Of a stretch of DNA of 64,000 nucleotides, positions 10,008 through 17,663 are shown piece by piece. The position numbers and the translations under genes are program-made. Source of the stretch: Burkholderia aenigmatica. GTDB taxonomy: Bacteria; Pseudomonadota; Gammaproteobacteria; Burkholderiales; Burkholderiaceae. The notes under the pieces were generated by a model, which worked only from the letters and a program-made list of their open reading frames with translations, was not told the DNA's origin and ran no database searches. Location: assembly GCF_902499175.1 (NCBI RefSeq), contig NZ_CABVQC010000009.1, positions 62,001 to 126,000 of the forward strand. The letters are read 5' to 3'. The stretch's first letter is position 1. The number at the start of each line of letters is the position of its first letter.

Positions 10008-11285
10008 TTATTGCGCGCTCGAAGCAGCGGCAGCACTCGCCGGCGCAGCGCCCGATGCGGCAGCACCGGAAGCGGCAGCGGCGCCGGAACCGGCGGCAGC
10101 CGGCGCGGCGGTGGCGGCAGCCGCACCCGGTGCGGCATTGGCCGCCGGGGCGAGCTGCGCGGGGACCGTCTTCACGGTCGCACCCGGGCGCACCTTGTCG
10201 ACACCCTGCACGATCACGTGATCGCCGGCTTCCAGACCGCCTTCGACGATCCAGTTCGCGCCTTGCATGCCCGTCGTCTTCAGCGGGCGCGGCTCGACCT
10301 TGTTGCCGGCGTTCACCACCATCGCGATCGCCTGGCCCTTCTGGTCATGCGTGACGCCGATCTGCGGCACCAGGAACGCGTTCTCGTTCACGCCTTCCTC
10401 GATCCGTGCACGCACGAACATGCCCGGCAGCAGCACGCGGCCCGGGTTCGGGAACACCGCGCGGATCGTCACCGAACCGGTGGTCTGGTCGACCGTCACG
10501 TCCGAGAACTGCAGCTTGCCCGGCTCCGAATAGGTCTTGCCGTCTTCCAGGATCAGCGACACCTTCGCGGCGCCCGGGCCGCTCGTCTTCAGGCGGCCGC
10601 TCTGCACGTCCTGGCGCAGCTTCAGGCCCTCGAGGCTCGACTGCGTGAGGTCCACATACACCGGGTCGAGCTGCTGCACCGTCGACATCAGCGTCGCCTG
10701 GCTTGCCTGCACGTACGCGCCCGGCGTCACCTGCGAGATGCCGACGCGGCCGGTGATCGGCGACACGACATCGGTATAGCCGAGGTTGATCTGCGCGGTA
10801 TCGACCGCTGCCTTGCCTGCCGCGACGTCCGCCGCGGCCTGGCCTTGCGTGGCCACCGCGTTGTCGTAGTCCTGCTTGCTGACCGCGTTCGCGGCCACCA
10901 GCACCTTGTAGCGCGCGACCAGCGCATTCTGCGTGACGAGGTTCGCCTGCGCCTTCGCGAGCGTCGCCTTCGCGCTGTTCAGCGCGGCGACGTACGGCGC
11001 CGGGTCGATCTTGTAGAGGCGCTGACCGGCCTTGACGTCGGTGCCTTCGGTGAATTCACGGCGCAGCACGATGCCGTCGACCCGTGCGCGGACCTGCGCG
11101 ACGAGGAACGCACTGGTGCGGCCCGGCAGGTCGGTGAAGACCGGTACGGTTTGCGGCTGGACAGTGACGACGCCAACTTCCGGCGTTTGCGGCGGCGGTG
11201 CCGATTCTTTCTTCCCGCACGCGGCCAGGAAAACGGCGGCCGTCGCGACAGTGATTAAGCGGTATGGAACCCGTTCGACGCGCAT
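10008..11285 (-). CDS. bpeA: RND periplasmic adaptor (membrane fusion) lipoprotein, BpeA-like
   Basis: The 425-residue protein is the AcrA/MexA-type adaptor linking BpeB to the outer-membrane channel. A lipoprotein signal ends VFLAAC with acylated Cys23. The order of domains is beta-barrel start (VQPQTVPVFTDLPGRTSA), lipoyl half (RARVDGIVLRREFTEG), alpha-helical hairpin rich in Ala/Gln/Lys (about 95-160), second lipoyl half (SPITGRVG) and membrane-proximal barrel. The C-terminal 40 residues are an unusual Ala/Pro/Gly/Ser-only tail. I preferred ATG 11285, preceded by AGAGG, over an upstream in-frame start at 11348 because it begins the signal peptide directly. It is the first gene of the operon, about 230 nt after the predicted promoter. 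Confidence 0.94.
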   Translation of the reverse strand: MRVERVPYRLITVATAAVFLAACGKKESAPPPQTPEVGVVTVQPQTVPVFTDLPGRTSAFLVAQVRARVDGIVLRREFTEGTDVKAGQRLYKIDPAPYVAALNSAKATLAKAQANLVTQNALVARYKVLVAANAVSKQDYDNAVATQGQAAADVAAGKAAVDTAQINLGYTDVVSPITGRVGISQVTPGAYVQASQATLMSTVQQLDPVYVDLTQSSLEGLKLRQDVQSGRLKTSGPGAAKVSLILEDGKTYSEPGKLQFSDVTVDQTTGSVTIRAVFPNPGRVLLPGMFVRARIEEGVNENAFLVPQIGVTHDQKGQAIAMVVNAGNKVEPRPLKTTGMQGANWIVEGGLEAGDHVIVQGVDKVRPGATVKTVPAQLAPAANAAPGAAAATAAPAAAGSGAAAASGAAASGAAPASAAAASSAQ

Positions 11286-11524
11286 GGAGCGACCTCTGTG
11301 TATAACCAATGGAATAAGTGCCGCACCCGACCGGAGGGAGCGCAACACGGATGCGCCTCACGGCGCAGATCGAACACCTGAATTACTGGACTGCTAGATA
11401 CAGCAAGCGGCACGAAACCTCCGTGCCAACAGGTTGCCCCGCACTGCGGACTGGTACTTTGGCGGGAATCAGCAGAGTGGGATATTAACTGATTGCCACT
11501 TGGGTCATTCGATCGTAGGGTGGT

Positions 11525-11554
11525 ATTGTATATACATTCATGAATGTATGTAAA
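11525..11554 (-). promoter_or_regulatory. bpeA promoter with embedded TetR-type operator
   Basis: On the minus strand a TTTACA -35 (11549-11554) and a TACAAT -10 (11525-11530) are separated by an 18-bp spacer. The spacer contains the perfect palindrome TACATTCATGAATGTA (11533-11548). The extended 24-bp element 11529-11552 matches in 22 of 24 symmetric positions and closely resembles the AcrR operator upstream of E. coli acrAB as I remember it. Binding of BpeR would block RNA polymerase directly. The element also lies upstream of bpeR, so autoregulation is likely. The rest of 11286-11686 holds the bpeA 5' leader and the bpeR upstream region and no gene. Confidence 0.85.
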
Positions 11555-11686
11555 AAGCCCGTTTATGCCCAGCCGACTGTCCAGTCTTACGAATTGTTAC
11601 CAGTCGCAAGCATAGCCCGTCTCCCAGACGGCGACGAGGGTTGCAGACCCTATATTCACCTACGATCGATCCAATCAGGCCTGCAC

Positions 11687-12328
11687 ATGGTCAGACGTAC
11701 CAAGGAGGAGGCGCTCGAGACGCGCAATCGCATTCTCGACGCCGCCGAACACGTGTTCTTCGAGAAGGGCGTGTCGCACACGTCGCTCGCGGACATCGCC
11801 CAGCACGCCGGCGTGACGCGTGGCGCAATCTACTGGCATTTCGCGAACAAGAGCGAACTGTTCGACGCGATGTTCGACCGCGTGTTTCTGCCGATCGACG
11901 AACTGAAGCGGATGCCGCTCGACGCACCGGGCGGCAATCCGCTGGAGAAGATCCGCCAGATCCTGATCTGGTGCCTGCTCGGCGTGCAGCGCGACGCGCA
12001 GTTGCGCCGCGTGTTCAGCATCCTGTTCATGAAGTGCGAGTACGTCGCGGATCTGGAGCCGCTGCTGCAGCGCAACCGCGCGGGGATGAGCGAGGCGCTG
12101 CACGCGATCGACGCCGATCTCGCGGCGGCCGTGCGGCTCAAGCTGCTGCCCGAGCGGCTCGATACGTGGCGTGCGACGCTGATGCTGCACACGCTCGTCA
12201 GCGGTTTCGTGCGCGACACGCTGATGCTGCCCGACGAGATCGATGGCGAGCGGCATGCGGAAAAGCTCGTCGACGGCTGTTTCGACATGCTGCGCTACAG
12301 CCCGGCGATGCTGAAGGACGACGACTGA
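11687..12328 (+). CDS. bpeR: TetR/AcrR-family repressor of the efflux operon (BpeR-like)
   Basis: The 213-residue protein has an N-terminal TetR helix-turn-helix (TRNRILDAAEHVFFEKG, then TSLADIAQHAGVTRGAIYWHF at about residues 30-50) and an all-helical AcrR-type ligand domain. Length matches AcrR/MexR-type TetR repressors of RND pumps. I chose the ATG at 11687: it begins MVRRTKEEALETR, the canonical AcrR opening. The longest in-frame ATG at 11540 lies inside the operator palindrome and would add 49 residues unlike the family. The gene diverges from bpeA with the palindrome between them, so it should repress bpeAB-oprB and probably itself, with release by pump substrates. Confidence 0.93.
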   Translation: MVRRTKEEALETRNRILDAAEHVFFEKGVSHTSLADIAQHAGVTRGAIYWHFANKSELFDAMFDRVFLPIDELKRMPLDAPGGNPLEKIRQILIWCLLGVQRDAQLRRVFSILFMKCEYVADLEPLLQRNRAGMSEALHAIDADLAAAVRLKLLPERLDTWRATLMLHTLVSGFVRDTLMLPDEIDGERHAEKLVDGCFDMLRYSPAMLKDDD

Positions 12329-12366
12329 CCGCGTGACGCGCGTTCGCCCGCGGCTTTCGTTTCATC

Positions 12367-12399
12367 GGGCGGCGCGGCAACCTCGCCAACGCGCCGCCC
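12367..12399. terminator. Convergent hairpin between bpeR and the cysteine hydrolase gene
   Basis: A perfect 10-bp GC stem (GGGCGGCGCG at 12367-12376, mirrored at 12390-12399) with a 13-nt loop occupies the 91-bp gap between two convergent genes. There is no U-tract on either strand, so intrinsic termination is only likely, not certain. Confidence 0.45.
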
Positions 12400-12419
12400 C
12401 CTCCTCCTCCCCGTCCGGT

Positions 12420-13097
12420 TCAGGCCGCCTTCGCGCGCTGCGCGCGGGCCCGCCGATTCGACGCAACGACCGAATCGCGCTTCGGCATCGGTACGCCGGC
12501 CAGTCCGGCGATCCACGCGTCGGTCGACATCACGGCCGCGAAATTCGACTGAAACACCACCCCGTACGCGCGGTGAATCTCCTCGGCGCTCGCCGCGCCC
12601 GCTTCGTTCTCGTACGGCAGTGCGCCCGTCGCGTCATCGAGGTACTCGACATTCAGCCCCGCGTGCGCCGCGTGATAGACCGTCGCCGCATTGCAGTTGT
12701 GCGTCATGTAGCCGGCCACCGCGAGCGTGTCGATCCCGTGCGCCTCGAGCCATTCGGCAAGGTCGGTCCCGGCAAACGAGCTGGCCTGCTGCTTCTCGAT
12801 CAGGTGCGCGTACGGCCGGCCGGCGACCACCGCGTGCAGTGCGACGCCGTCGGAGCCGGGCGCGAAGATCGGCGCACCGGTCGGCGCGACGTGCTGGACG
12901 ACGATCACCGGCACGCCGGCCGCATGCGCGGCATCGATCGCGCGGCCGATGTTCGCGAGCGACACGTCGAGCGGCGGGTATTCGATCGGCAGGTTGCCCG
13001 TCACGTACTCGTTCTGGACGTCGATCACGATCAGCGCGCGGCGGGAAGTCGGGCGGGAAACGGAATGGGCAGCGGAATGCGGGACGGCGTTCGACAT
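12420..13097 (-). CDS. Isochorismatase-like cysteine hydrolase
   Basis: The 225-residue protein has the nicotinamidase/isochorismatase fold. The putative catalytic triad is visible: Asp26 in ALIVIDVQNEY, Lys103 in HLIEKQQASSF and the nucleophile Cys135 in GYMTHNCNAAT. The family hydrolyses amides or vinyl ethers (nicotinamide, ureidoacrylate, N-carbamoylsarcosine, isochorismate); nothing in the sequence picks one substrate. ATG 13097 is preceded by AGGAG, while the longer in-frame start at 13166 lacks one. It is divergent from a GlxA-like AraC regulator 152 bp away, which probably controls it. The C-terminus ends in a basic tail rich in Arg and Ala. Confidence 0.85.
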   Translation of the reverse strand: MSNAVPHSAAHSVSRPTSRRALIVIDVQNEYVTGNLPIEYPPLDVSLANIGRAIDAAHAAGVPVIVVQHVAPTGAPIFAPGSDGVALHAVVAGRPYAHLIEKQQASSFAGTDLAEWLEAHGIDTLAVAGYMTHNCNAATVYHAAHAGLNVEYLDDATGALPYENEAGAASAEEIHRAYGVVFQSNFAAVMSTDAWIAGLAGVPMPKRDSVVASNRRARAQRAKAA

Positions 13098-13249
13098 GGC
13101 GGGCTCCTGGTCCGGGGGCGCGGCCCCGCCCCGGAACGGGACGGCCAGCGGCGCGATGCGATGCATTGTCGGCGCGCATCGCTCGCGCGGACAGTGGCCC
13201 GATAGCCATTCTTCGATAAAATCGGGCCATCGCCATTCCGGAGCCCGCC

Positions 13250-14263
13250 ATGACCGCCGCCTCGTCCACCCGGCCCGCCCCGCCGGTTCCGACCGTCGTT
13301 GCCGTGATCGCGTACGACGGCATCAGCCCGTTCCACCTGTCGGTGCCGTCCGTCGTGTTCGGCAAGGAACGCGATGCGGCCGCGTCGCCCGTATTCGAGT
13401 TCCGTGTCTGCTCGGCCGAACGCGGCCCGCTGTCGACGACCGGCGGCTTCACGATCACCGCGCCATACGGGCTCGACGGGCTCGACGACGCGGACATCGT
13501 CATCGTGCCGGCGTGGCGCGATCCGGACGAAGCGCCACCCGACGTGCTGGTCGACGCGGTCCGCGCGGTCGCCGCGCGTGGCGCGCAGCTCGTCGGGCTG
13601 TGCCTCGGCGCCTACGTGCTCGCCGCGGCCGGCCTGCTCGACGGCCGCCCGGCCACCACGCACTGGGCATGGGCCGACGACTTCGCGCAACGCTTTCCAC
13701 GCGTGAAGCTCGATCCGGACGTGCTGTACGTGGACGACGGCAACCTGATGACGTCGGCCGGCACGGCCGCGGGGCTCGACTGCTGCCTGCACGTCGTGCG
13801 GCGGCGCTTCGGCTCGGACGCCGCGAACCAGATCGCGCGCCGCCTCGTAATCCCGCCGCACCGCCAGGGCGGGCAGGCGCAATACGTGCCGCAACCGGTC
13901 GCCGCGCACCCGCGCGACGCGCGGCTCGCGGGCCTGCTCGACTGGGTACGCGCCCACCTCGACGCCGCGCACAGCGTCGATTCGCTCGCCGAACGCGTGT
14001 TGATGAGCCGGCGCACGTTCACGCGCCACTTCCGCCAGGCAACCGGTACGACCGTCACCGCGTGGCTGCAGGCCGAGCGGCTCGCGCGCGCGCAGCATCT
14101 GCTGGAAACCACCGGGCAGTCGATCGATGCGATCGCGCAGGCGGCCGGCTACGGGTCGAGCGTGTCGCTGCGCCAGCATTTCGCGGGCGCGCTCGGCACC
14201 TCGCCGTCCGCGTATCGAAGGGAATTTCGCGGCGCCGGAGCCGGCGCCGATGTCGTGCGGTAA
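13250..14263 (+). CDS. GlxA-family AraC-type transcriptional regulator (DJ-1/PfpI + HTH)
   Basis: The 337-residue protein combines an N-terminal DJ-1/PfpI (glutamine-amidotransferase-like) domain (about 15-200) with a C-terminal double AraC helix-turn-helix (about 225-325). The amidotransferase elbow appears as VGLCLGAYVLAAAGLLDGR with Cys near residue 121. The HTH contains the typical SLAERVLMSRRTFTRHFRQATG and AIAQAAGYGSSVSLRQHF segments. Members regulate amine, amino-acid or nitrile catabolism genes in response to a metabolite bound by the DJ-1 domain. It diverges from the cysteine hydrolase gene, its most likely target. A second member of the same family lies at 61020-61991. Confidence 0.88.
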   Translation: MTAASSTRPAPPVPTVVAVIAYDGISPFHLSVPSVVFGKERDAAASPVFEFRVCSAERGPLSTTGGFTITAPYGLDGLDDADIVIVPAWRDPDEAPPDVLVDAVRAVAARGAQLVGLCLGAYVLAAAGLLDGRPATTHWAWADDFAQRFPRVKLDPDVLYVDDGNLMTSAGTAAGLDCCLHVVRRRFGSDAANQIARRLVIPPHRQGGQAQYVPQPVAAHPRDARLAGLLDWVRAHLDAAHSVDSLAERVLMSRRTFTRHFRQATGTTVTAWLQAERLARAQHLLETTGQSIDAIAQAAGYGSSVSLRQHFAGALGTSPSAYRREFRGAGAGADVVR

Positions 14264-14305
14264 CGCGCGCGGCGGGCGGGCCTTGCCGCGGAACCGTCCG
14301 GCCGT

Positions 14306-15013
14306 TCAGCCGCCGTTGATCCAGCGCGCCGCGTAAAGCAGCAGCGCGACGAAGACGATCATCGCGGCCCAACCCCAGACGGGCACCGTGCCGGAGCCGC
14401 GATGCGGGAGCGCGCTGGCGGCGCGCCCGGTCAGCGCGCCACCGAGGTGCGGCGGCAACGCACGCTTCGTCGCGGCCACCAGCGCCGCCGGCCGCAGGAA
14501 CACATGCTGGCGCCGCGGCGCGGCCGAGCGTGCGCGATTCGGTGCGAGGCCGTGCTTCGCCTGGACGACCGCGCAGAATTCGCGGAAGAAATCGTCGGTC
14601 CATTCGCGCAGCGTATTTTCGATCTGCCGCCCCGGCAGCTCGGTGAGCGGGCCGCTCGCTGTCACCCAGACCACGTACTCGATGCGCGTGGCGTTCGCGT
14701 CGTCATCCGGCATCAGCACGAGTTCGACCTGACCGCGCAGCGCGCCGAGCCCGTCGGCCCGCGCCTTGAAGTTGAGCACGCGGCGCGGCTGCCCTTCCGC
14801 GTCGCCCTGCTCGGCGGCCGCATGCGCCCGCACGTCGTAGCGGGCACGCAGCGGGCCGAGCGGCACCGTGATCGTCAGCGCGAACTCGCCATGCGCATGC
14901 TTCTCGAAGGATTCGCAATGCTCGAAGCTCGCGCGCAGCAACGCGAGATCCTCGAACGCCTCCTGTACGACAGGCGGCGCGAGCGGTACGCGTAATGTGT
15001 CGTTCAGTTCCAT
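14306..15013 (-). CDS. SRPBCC/CoxG-like protein with C-terminal membrane anchor
   Basis: The 235-residue protein begins MELNDTLRVPLAPPVVQEAFEDL, a START/SRPBCC-type opening found in CoxG-like (carbon-monoxide-dehydrogenase subunit G) proteins, and continues with an alternating beta pattern to about residue 150. A single hydrophobic helix (WGWAAMIVFVALLLYAARWI, about 213-232) forms a C-terminal anchor. No CO-dehydrogenase structural genes are nearby, so a role in carbon-monoxide oxidation is not supported; the lipid-binding-like fold and anchor suggest a membrane-associated accessory protein. It is followed closely by the DUF427 gene upstream on the same strand (28-bp gap), suggesting co-transcription. 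Confidence 0.7.
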   Translation of the reverse strand: MELNDTLRVPLAPPVVQEAFEDLALLRASFEHCESFEKHAHGEFALTITVPLGPLRARYDVRAHAAAEQGDAEGQPRRVLNFKARADGLGALRGQVELVLMPDDDANATRIEYVVWVTASGPLTELPGRQIENTLREWTDDFFREFCAVVQAKHGLAPNRARSAAPRRQHVFLRPAALVAATKRALPPHLGGALTGRAASALPHRGSGTVPVWGWAAMIVFVALLLYAARWINGG

Positions 15014-15041
15014 GACGCCTCCCCGATGAACGCGCGCCGCA

Positions 15042-15401
15042 TCAGGACGTCTCGACGAGACTGTCGATCCGTGCGGCGTCGAAGGCGACGTAGTGCGCGA
15101 GCGCCGACGCGGCCTCCTCCGGTTCCTCGTAACTCCATGCGGCGTTTTCGATCACGCCGTCTTCCGTCTGCAAGTCGAAGTGCACGGCCTGGCCCCTGAA
15201 CGGACAGGCCGACGTGACGCCCGATTTCACGAGCCGGCGCATGTTGACGTCGCCGCGCGGCAGGTAGTGGGTGTCCGGCAGGCCCGTTTCGCGCACGGTC
15301 AGCGCGCCGTGCGAATCGGCGTACGTGATGCCGCGATGGATCACGCGCACGCGATGGCGGTTCGGCACGATTTCGAGACGAGGGTCGGCTGCATCGGACA
15401 T
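15042..15401 (-). CDS. DUF427 domain protein
   Basis: The 119-residue cytoplasmic protein matches the DUF427 family by its pattern RVIHRGITYADSHGALTVRE, then THYLPRGDVNM and CPFRGQAVHFDL, followed by an ENAAWSYEEPEE motif. DUF427 proteins are small beta-rich proteins of unknown function; no catalytic role is established. The ATG at 15401 has GGAGAAACG immediately upstream and gives the family length; the in-frame start at 15455 runs through the terminator of the preceding gene and is rejected. It is probably co-transcribed with the SRPBCC gene downstream. Confidence 0.8.
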   Translation of the reverse strand: MSDAADPRLEIVPNRHRVRVIHRGITYADSHGALTVRETGLPDTHYLPRGDVNMRRLVKSGVTSACPFRGQAVHFDLQTEDGVIENAAWSYEEPEEAASALAHYVAFDAARIDSLVETS

Positions 15402-15447
15402 CGTTTCTCCTTGGGGCGGCCCGGCCAGACCGGACTCAGGAAACGAA

Positions 15448-15475
15448 AAAGCCACGGCACGCGTGCCGTGGCTTT
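15448..15475 (-). terminator. Intrinsic terminator of the exported-protein gene
   Basis: A perfect 28-bp palindrome (AAAGCCACGGCACG and its mirror) is followed on the minus strand by TTTTTCG. It lies 59 bp downstream of the gene ending at 15534 and separates it from the DUF427 gene. Confidence 0.88.
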
Positions 15476-15533
15476 CATTATGGGCGAAACCGCTGCCGAA
15501 TGCGCGACCCCGCCCGGGGCCGCGCGCGGCGGG

Positions 15534-15971
15534 CTACTGGGCGCTCCACTGGAATGCGGTTTTCGCGCCGCCCTTCGCGCCGACCGTGACGGCGCGGGAT
15601 TCCTCATTGCCCTGGTACGACGCATGCACGGTATAGCGGCCCGGCGGCACCTTCACGAGCATGTACGGCCCGCGCGCGTCGGTCTTCAGCACCTCATCGC
15701 CCTTGCCGTCGACGATCCGCACATGGACGTCGGCCAGGAACTCGCCGCCTTTGCCGGTGAACCGCAGCGCCAGCGGCCACATCGGCTCGTTGCGCTGGAA
15801 CGCCGTCGATTCGTCCTGCCCGACGCCGCCGGACACGAAGGTGACGTCGCCCTGCTGGCGCGCGGCGGGCAAGCCGTCCGACTGCGCGTACGCGCCGGTC
15901 GCACCGGCTGCGAGGCCGGCGACCAGCGCCGCGGCGACGGCAAATCGGGACACGTTGCGTAGATATTGCAT
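15534..15971 (-). CDS. Exported protein with carboxypeptidase-regulatory-like (beta-sandwich) domain
   Basis: The 145-residue protein starts with a Sec signal peptide (SRFAVAAALVAGLAAGATGAYAQ, probable cleavage after AYA near residue 30). The mature part ends in an Ig-like beta sandwich pattern, KTDARGPYMLVKVPPGRYTVHASYQG, as in carboxypeptidase-regulatory-like domains that decorate periplasmic proteins. A strong AAGGAGGG site precedes the ATG at 15971, indicating high translation; the ORF could be opened 27 bp earlier but without a ribosome site. It has its own terminator. Function is unknown; a periplasmic binding or stress role is only a guess. Confidence 0.75.
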   Translation of the reverse strand: MQYLRNVSRFAVAAALVAGLAAGATGAYAQSDGLPAARQQGDVTFVSGGVGQDESTAFQRNEPMWPLALRFTGKGGEFLADVHVRIVDGKGDEVLKTDARGPYMLVKVPPGRYTVHASYQGNEESRAVTVGAKGGAKTAFQWSAQ

Positions 15972-16075
15972 GGCTCCCTCCTTGGGGTCGGAACACATAC
16001 AGGGCGCAGCGTCACGCGTTCGAACGGCGGCGGCGCCCGCCGCGGCCGGCCTGGCCGGCCGTCGGCCGTGGCCGG

Positions 16076-17563
16076 TCAGCTCAGGTCGACCGGCACGAAG
16101 ATCTGTGCATTATCGCGCTGGATCAGTAGAGCAAGACTGTTGCCCGCGCCCTTGACCGCGTCGCGCAACTGCTCGGGGCTCGTGACCGGGCGGCCGTTGA
16201 CCGCGAGGATCACGTCGCCGGGCTGGATGCCCGCGTTGGCGGCCGGCCCGCCGGCCTGCTGCACGATCAGGCCGTGCGACAGGTTGTCGGCGCTGCGCTC
16301 CTGCGGCGACAGCGGACGTACCGCGACACCCAGGCGCCCCTGTTCGACCGGACCGCCGTCATTCGACGCGAGCTTCGCGTCGGCCATCGCGCCGAGCGTC
16401 ACGCTGATCGTCTTCTTCGACTTGTCGCGCCAGATCTGCAGGTCGGCCTTCGAACCCGGCTTCAGGTTCGCGATCTGCGCGGGCAGCGACGTCGAATCGG
16501 CAACCGGCGAGCCGTTGACCGACAGGATCACGTCGCCCGGCTGCAGGCCGGCCTTCGCGGCCGGGCCGTTCGAATCGACCGAGCTGACGAGCGCGCCGTC
16601 CGGCTTCTGCAGGCCGAACGAGCTCGCGAGCGTCTGGTTCAGCCCCTGCACGGCGACGCCGAGGCGGCCGCGGCTCACGTGGCCCGTCTTCACGAGCTCG
16701 TCCTTGACCTTGATCGCCTCGTTGATCGGGATCGCGAACGACAGGCCCTGGAAGCCGCCCGTCTGCGAGTAGATCATCGAGTTGATGCCAATCACCTCGC
16801 CCTGCAGGTTGAACAGCGGGCCGCCCGAGTTGCCGGGGTTCACCGGCACGTCGGTCTGAATGAACGGCGTGTAGTTCTCGTCCGGCAGCGCGCGCGACTT
16901 CGCGCTGATGATGCCCGACGTGACCGTGTTGTCGAAGCCGTACGGCGAACCGATCGCGACGACCCACTGGCCGACCTTGCTCTGCGCCGGGTCGCCGATC
17001 TTCACGGTCGGCAGGCCGCTCGCGTCGATCTTCAGCACCGCGACGTCGGACTGCTTGTCCGCGCCGACGACCTTCGCCTTGTATTCGCGCTTGTCGGTCA
17101 GCTTGACCGTGACGACGTTCGCGCCGTCGATCACGTGCGCATTGGTGAGGATGTACCCGTCGGAGCTGATGACGAACCCGGAACCGAGGCTCGCGCTCGG
17201 CTGGTCGTCCGGCTGCGCGTCGCCGCCCATGCCCGGCACCTGGCCGTAGAAGTGCTTGAAGAACTGGTAGAACGGGTCGCTCGGATCGATCGGCAGTTGC
17301 GGCTGCTGCTGCACGCGTCGCGACACCTGCTTCACGACATGCTTCGCGCTGATGTTCACGACCGCGGGGCCGTAGGTCTCGACGAGCCCGGAGAAATCGG
17401 GGATGCCGGTCTTGGCGGCCGCTTCGGCCGGCATCAGCGCGGCGGCCTGCGCCGGCGTGATGATCTGCGGATCGGCACGGTGGGTGCCGGCGACATAAGC
17501 GGCGGACAGGGCGGCCGCCACGGCGACCGCGACGGCGCCGCGCGCAAGGAATCGGGTGTTCAT
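16076..17563 (-). CDS. mucD: Do-family periplasmic serine endopeptidase (HtrA/MucD/DegP)
   Basis: The 495-residue protein has an N-terminal signal/anchor (AVAVAVAAALSAAYVAGTHRA), a trypsin-like protease domain with the triad His143 (TNAHVIDG), Asp173 (SDVAVLKID) and Ser246 (GNSGGPL), and two PDZ domains (about 290-385 and 405-490, seen as AAKAGLQPGDVILSVNG and AANAGIQPGDVILAVNG). It degrades or refolds misfolded envelope proteins. It lies 100 bp downstream of the histidine kinase gene in the same direction, so envelope-stress control by that two-component system is likely. From memory, a B. cenocepacia htrA in this arrangement is needed for heat and osmotic stress tolerance. Confidence 0.95.
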   Translation of the reverse strand: MNTRFLARGAVAVAVAAALSAAYVAGTHRADPQIITPAQAAALMPAEAAAKTGIPDFSGLVETYGPAVVNISAKHVVKQVSRRVQQQPQLPIDPSDPFYQFFKHFYGQVPGMGGDAQPDDQPSASLGSGFVISSDGYILTNAHVIDGANVVTVKLTDKREYKAKVVGADKQSDVAVLKIDASGLPTVKIGDPAQSKVGQWVVAIGSPYGFDNTVTSGIISAKSRALPDENYTPFIQTDVPVNPGNSGGPLFNLQGEVIGINSMIYSQTGGFQGLSFAIPINEAIKVKDELVKTGHVSRGRLGVAVQGLNQTLASSFGLQKPDGALVSSVDSNGPAAKAGLQPGDVILSVNGSPVADSTSLPAQIANLKPGSKADLQIWRDKSKKTISVTLGAMADAKLASNDGGPVEQGRLGVAVRPLSPQERSADNLSHGLIVQQAGGPAANAGIQPGDVILAVNGRPVTSPEQLRDAVKGAGNSLALLIQRDNAQIFVPVDLS

Positions 17564-17663
17564 CGTAGGACCTCCTCTTTGTTAGGACGCAGCGTAACGA
17601 CCCTGACTTAAAGGAGGCTTAATCAGCCCTAAGCGGCTGCCGACGCCCTTCCGGCACCGTTCT

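Noticed and set aside
11540-11686. Longer start for bpeR (ATG at 11540)
   Set aside because: The start lies inside the operator palindrome and adds 49 residues not seen in AcrR-type repressors.
14306-15013. Carbon-monoxide dehydrogenase accessory function for the CoxG-like gene
   Set aside because: No cox structural genes are in the neighbourhood and the fold alone is not specific.
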